A stretch of DNA of 17,266 nucleotides from Pseudomonadota bacterium. GTDB taxonomy: Bacteria > Pseudomonadota > Alphaproteobacteria > Rhizobiales > Beijerinckiaceae. Position numbers and translations under genes: made by a program. Under the pieces are notes generated by a model. The model ran no database searches. It was given only the letters and a program-made list of their open reading frames with translations, and was not told the origin of the DNA. Of the stretch, positions 16,649 through 17,266 are shown one piece after another; position 1 is the first letter of the stretch, and each line of letters opens with the position of its first letter. The stretch is taken from positions 1 to 17,266 of the forward strand of contig JAEWKL010000040.1 in NCBI GenBank assembly GCA_023386115.1, given 5' to 3'.

Positions 16649-17050
16649 ATGGGCGAGGCGGCGTTTGACATCGCGGGCCAGGAGCGGGACGGCCCGGATC
16701 TCAAGGAGCGGAGCGGCCAGGACCTCAACGGGCGGACCGGCCCGGATTTCGATCTGGTGCGGCGCCTGCTCCTCCCGCCCGGCTGGCTCGGCCCCCGGCC
16801 CTACCGGCTGCCCCCGCCCGACGAGGAGGAGATGGAGGGGATCGACGATCTCGTCGCCCATCTGGAGGCCGAGAACAAGGTGATGAAGGCCGTGCTGCGC
16901 TCCGAGCGCGAGGCCGCGGCGGAACTGCGCGCCCAGGTCGCGGCGCTCACGGTCCAGCAGGCTGAAGGCGACGATGTGCAGGAGGACCTGCGCGCCGACC
17001 GTGACCGCTGGGCCTCCCTGGTCGAGCGCCTGCTGTTCGCGCCGCGCTGA
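16649..17050 (+). CDS. Small coiled-coil protein with N-terminal octapeptide repeats
   Basis: This 133-aa protein is not recognised. Residues 12-35 are three copies of an 8-residue unit of the form (E/G)-R-x-G-(P/Q)-D-(L/F)-x. Residues 37-57 are Pro/Leu-rich (LLLPPGWLGPRPYRLPPP). Residues 60-124 are a charged, Leu/Ala-patterned helix likely to form a coiled coil, ending WASLVERLLFAPR. No signal or membrane segment is seen. ATG 16649 is chosen because GGAGAGG lies 5 nt upstream; the frame opens at 16541 inside the CtrA box, which would be an improbable start. Its location opposite a receiver gene sharing a CtrA box suggests a cell-cycle or polarity link, by inference only. Confidence 0.7.
   Translation: MGEAAFDIAGQERDGPDLKERSGQDLNGRTGPDFDLVRRLLLPPGWLGPRPYRLPPPDEEEMEGIDDLVAHLEAENKVMKAVLRSEREAAAELRAQVAALTVQQAEGDDVQEDLRADRDRWASLVERLLFAPR
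16682..16753 (+). repeat. Three degenerate 24-bp tandem repeats in the coiled-coil gene
   Basis: The units are at 16682-16705, 16706-16729 and 16730-16753. They are all in frame and encode ERDGPDLK, ERSGQDLN and GRTGPDFD. Divergence between the copies shows the array is older than the exact duplications elsewhere in the window. Confidence 0.85.
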
Positions 17051-17108
17051 CGCTTGGCGCACTCCTCTCCTCCCATCACACTGCCCGATCAGTCGCACGG
17101 AGACGGCC

Positions 17109-17266
17109 ATGAGCCCCCGCTGCTCGCTCGTCGTCAACGGACAGCCCGTCCGTGTGGCGACCGGCGACACGCCCCTCGACGCCGCCTTGCCCCGGACGGT
17201 CGCCGCCGGTCGCGACGGCGTAATCCAGGATTCCGCGCTGGAGACGCTGCCGCGCCTGCGCAACAC
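17109..17266 (+). CDS. Partial gene, possible beta-grasp/ferredoxin-fold N-terminus
   Basis: ATG 17109 has GGAG about 6-9 nt upstream and opens a frame that runs off the window end after 52 codons. The start, SLVVNGQPVRVATGDTPLDAAL, looks like the first two strands and helix of a plant-type [2Fe-2S] ferredoxin or other beta-grasp domain. However, the visible part has only Cys5 and no CxxxxCxxC motif where a ferredoxin would carry it. The identification is weak. It lies 58 nt after the coiled-coil gene in the same direction and may be co-transcribed with it. Confidence 0.5.
   Translation, partial: MSPRCSLVVNGQPVRVATGDTPLDAALPRTVAAGRDGVIQDSALETLPRLRN

Overview
The window is very GC-rich and densely coding. 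It looks like an alphaproteobacterial chromosome, most likely Methylobacterium or a close relative in the Hyphomicrobiales. The reasons are the hopanoid genes hpnL-hpnM, a NepR-type anti-sigma factor of the general stress response, a CtrA-type box (TTAA-N7-TTAA), an acnA/ccmAB divergon, and a dispersed palindrome of a kind common in this order. The genus is an inference from gene content, not from a marker gene. There is no prophage, transposase, CRISPR array, rRNA or tRNA that I can see.

Layout. (1) 43-1816, minus strand: hpnL then hpnM, a tightly coupled pair for hopanoid metabolism or transport. (2) 2110-3294, plus, divergent from hpnL: an arginine amidinotransferase of the glycine/inosamine amidinotransferase family, closed by a strong hairpin. 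(3) 3444-5252, plus: a two-gene unit of an atypical SDR fused to a DoxX-like membrane domain plus a DUF2269-type membrane protein. (4) 5313-10987, minus: a run of mostly single genes, namely a DUF3313-type lipoprotein, a classical SDR, a small membrane protein, a glutathione S-transferase, an exported alpha/beta-hydrolase-like protein whose nucleophile is replaced, NepR, and an exported small protein with an internal duplication. (5) 11116-14267, minus: acnA followed by a small acidic protein. (6) 14636-15984, plus: ccmA-ccmB, the core of the cytochrome c maturation ABC transporter. (7) 16046-17266: a receiver-only response regulator (minus) divergent from a small coiled-coil protein (plus), with a CtrA box between them, then the start of an unidentified gene cut by the window end.

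The most interesting reading concerns region 1-2. Methylobacterium is known to make bacteriohopanetetrol cyclitol ether and, as I recall the hopanoid literature, a guanidine-substituted version of it. The enzyme placing the guanidine is not one I know to be assigned. An arginine amidinotransferase related to StrB1, which acts on an aminocyclitol, and lying head-to-head with hpnLM, is a natural candidate. A weak EcfG-type promoter match in front of it would link it to the general stress response, but that match is speculative. Other points of interest are the orphan NepR, the CtrA box, the Ser-less hydrolase and several in-frame tandem duplications.
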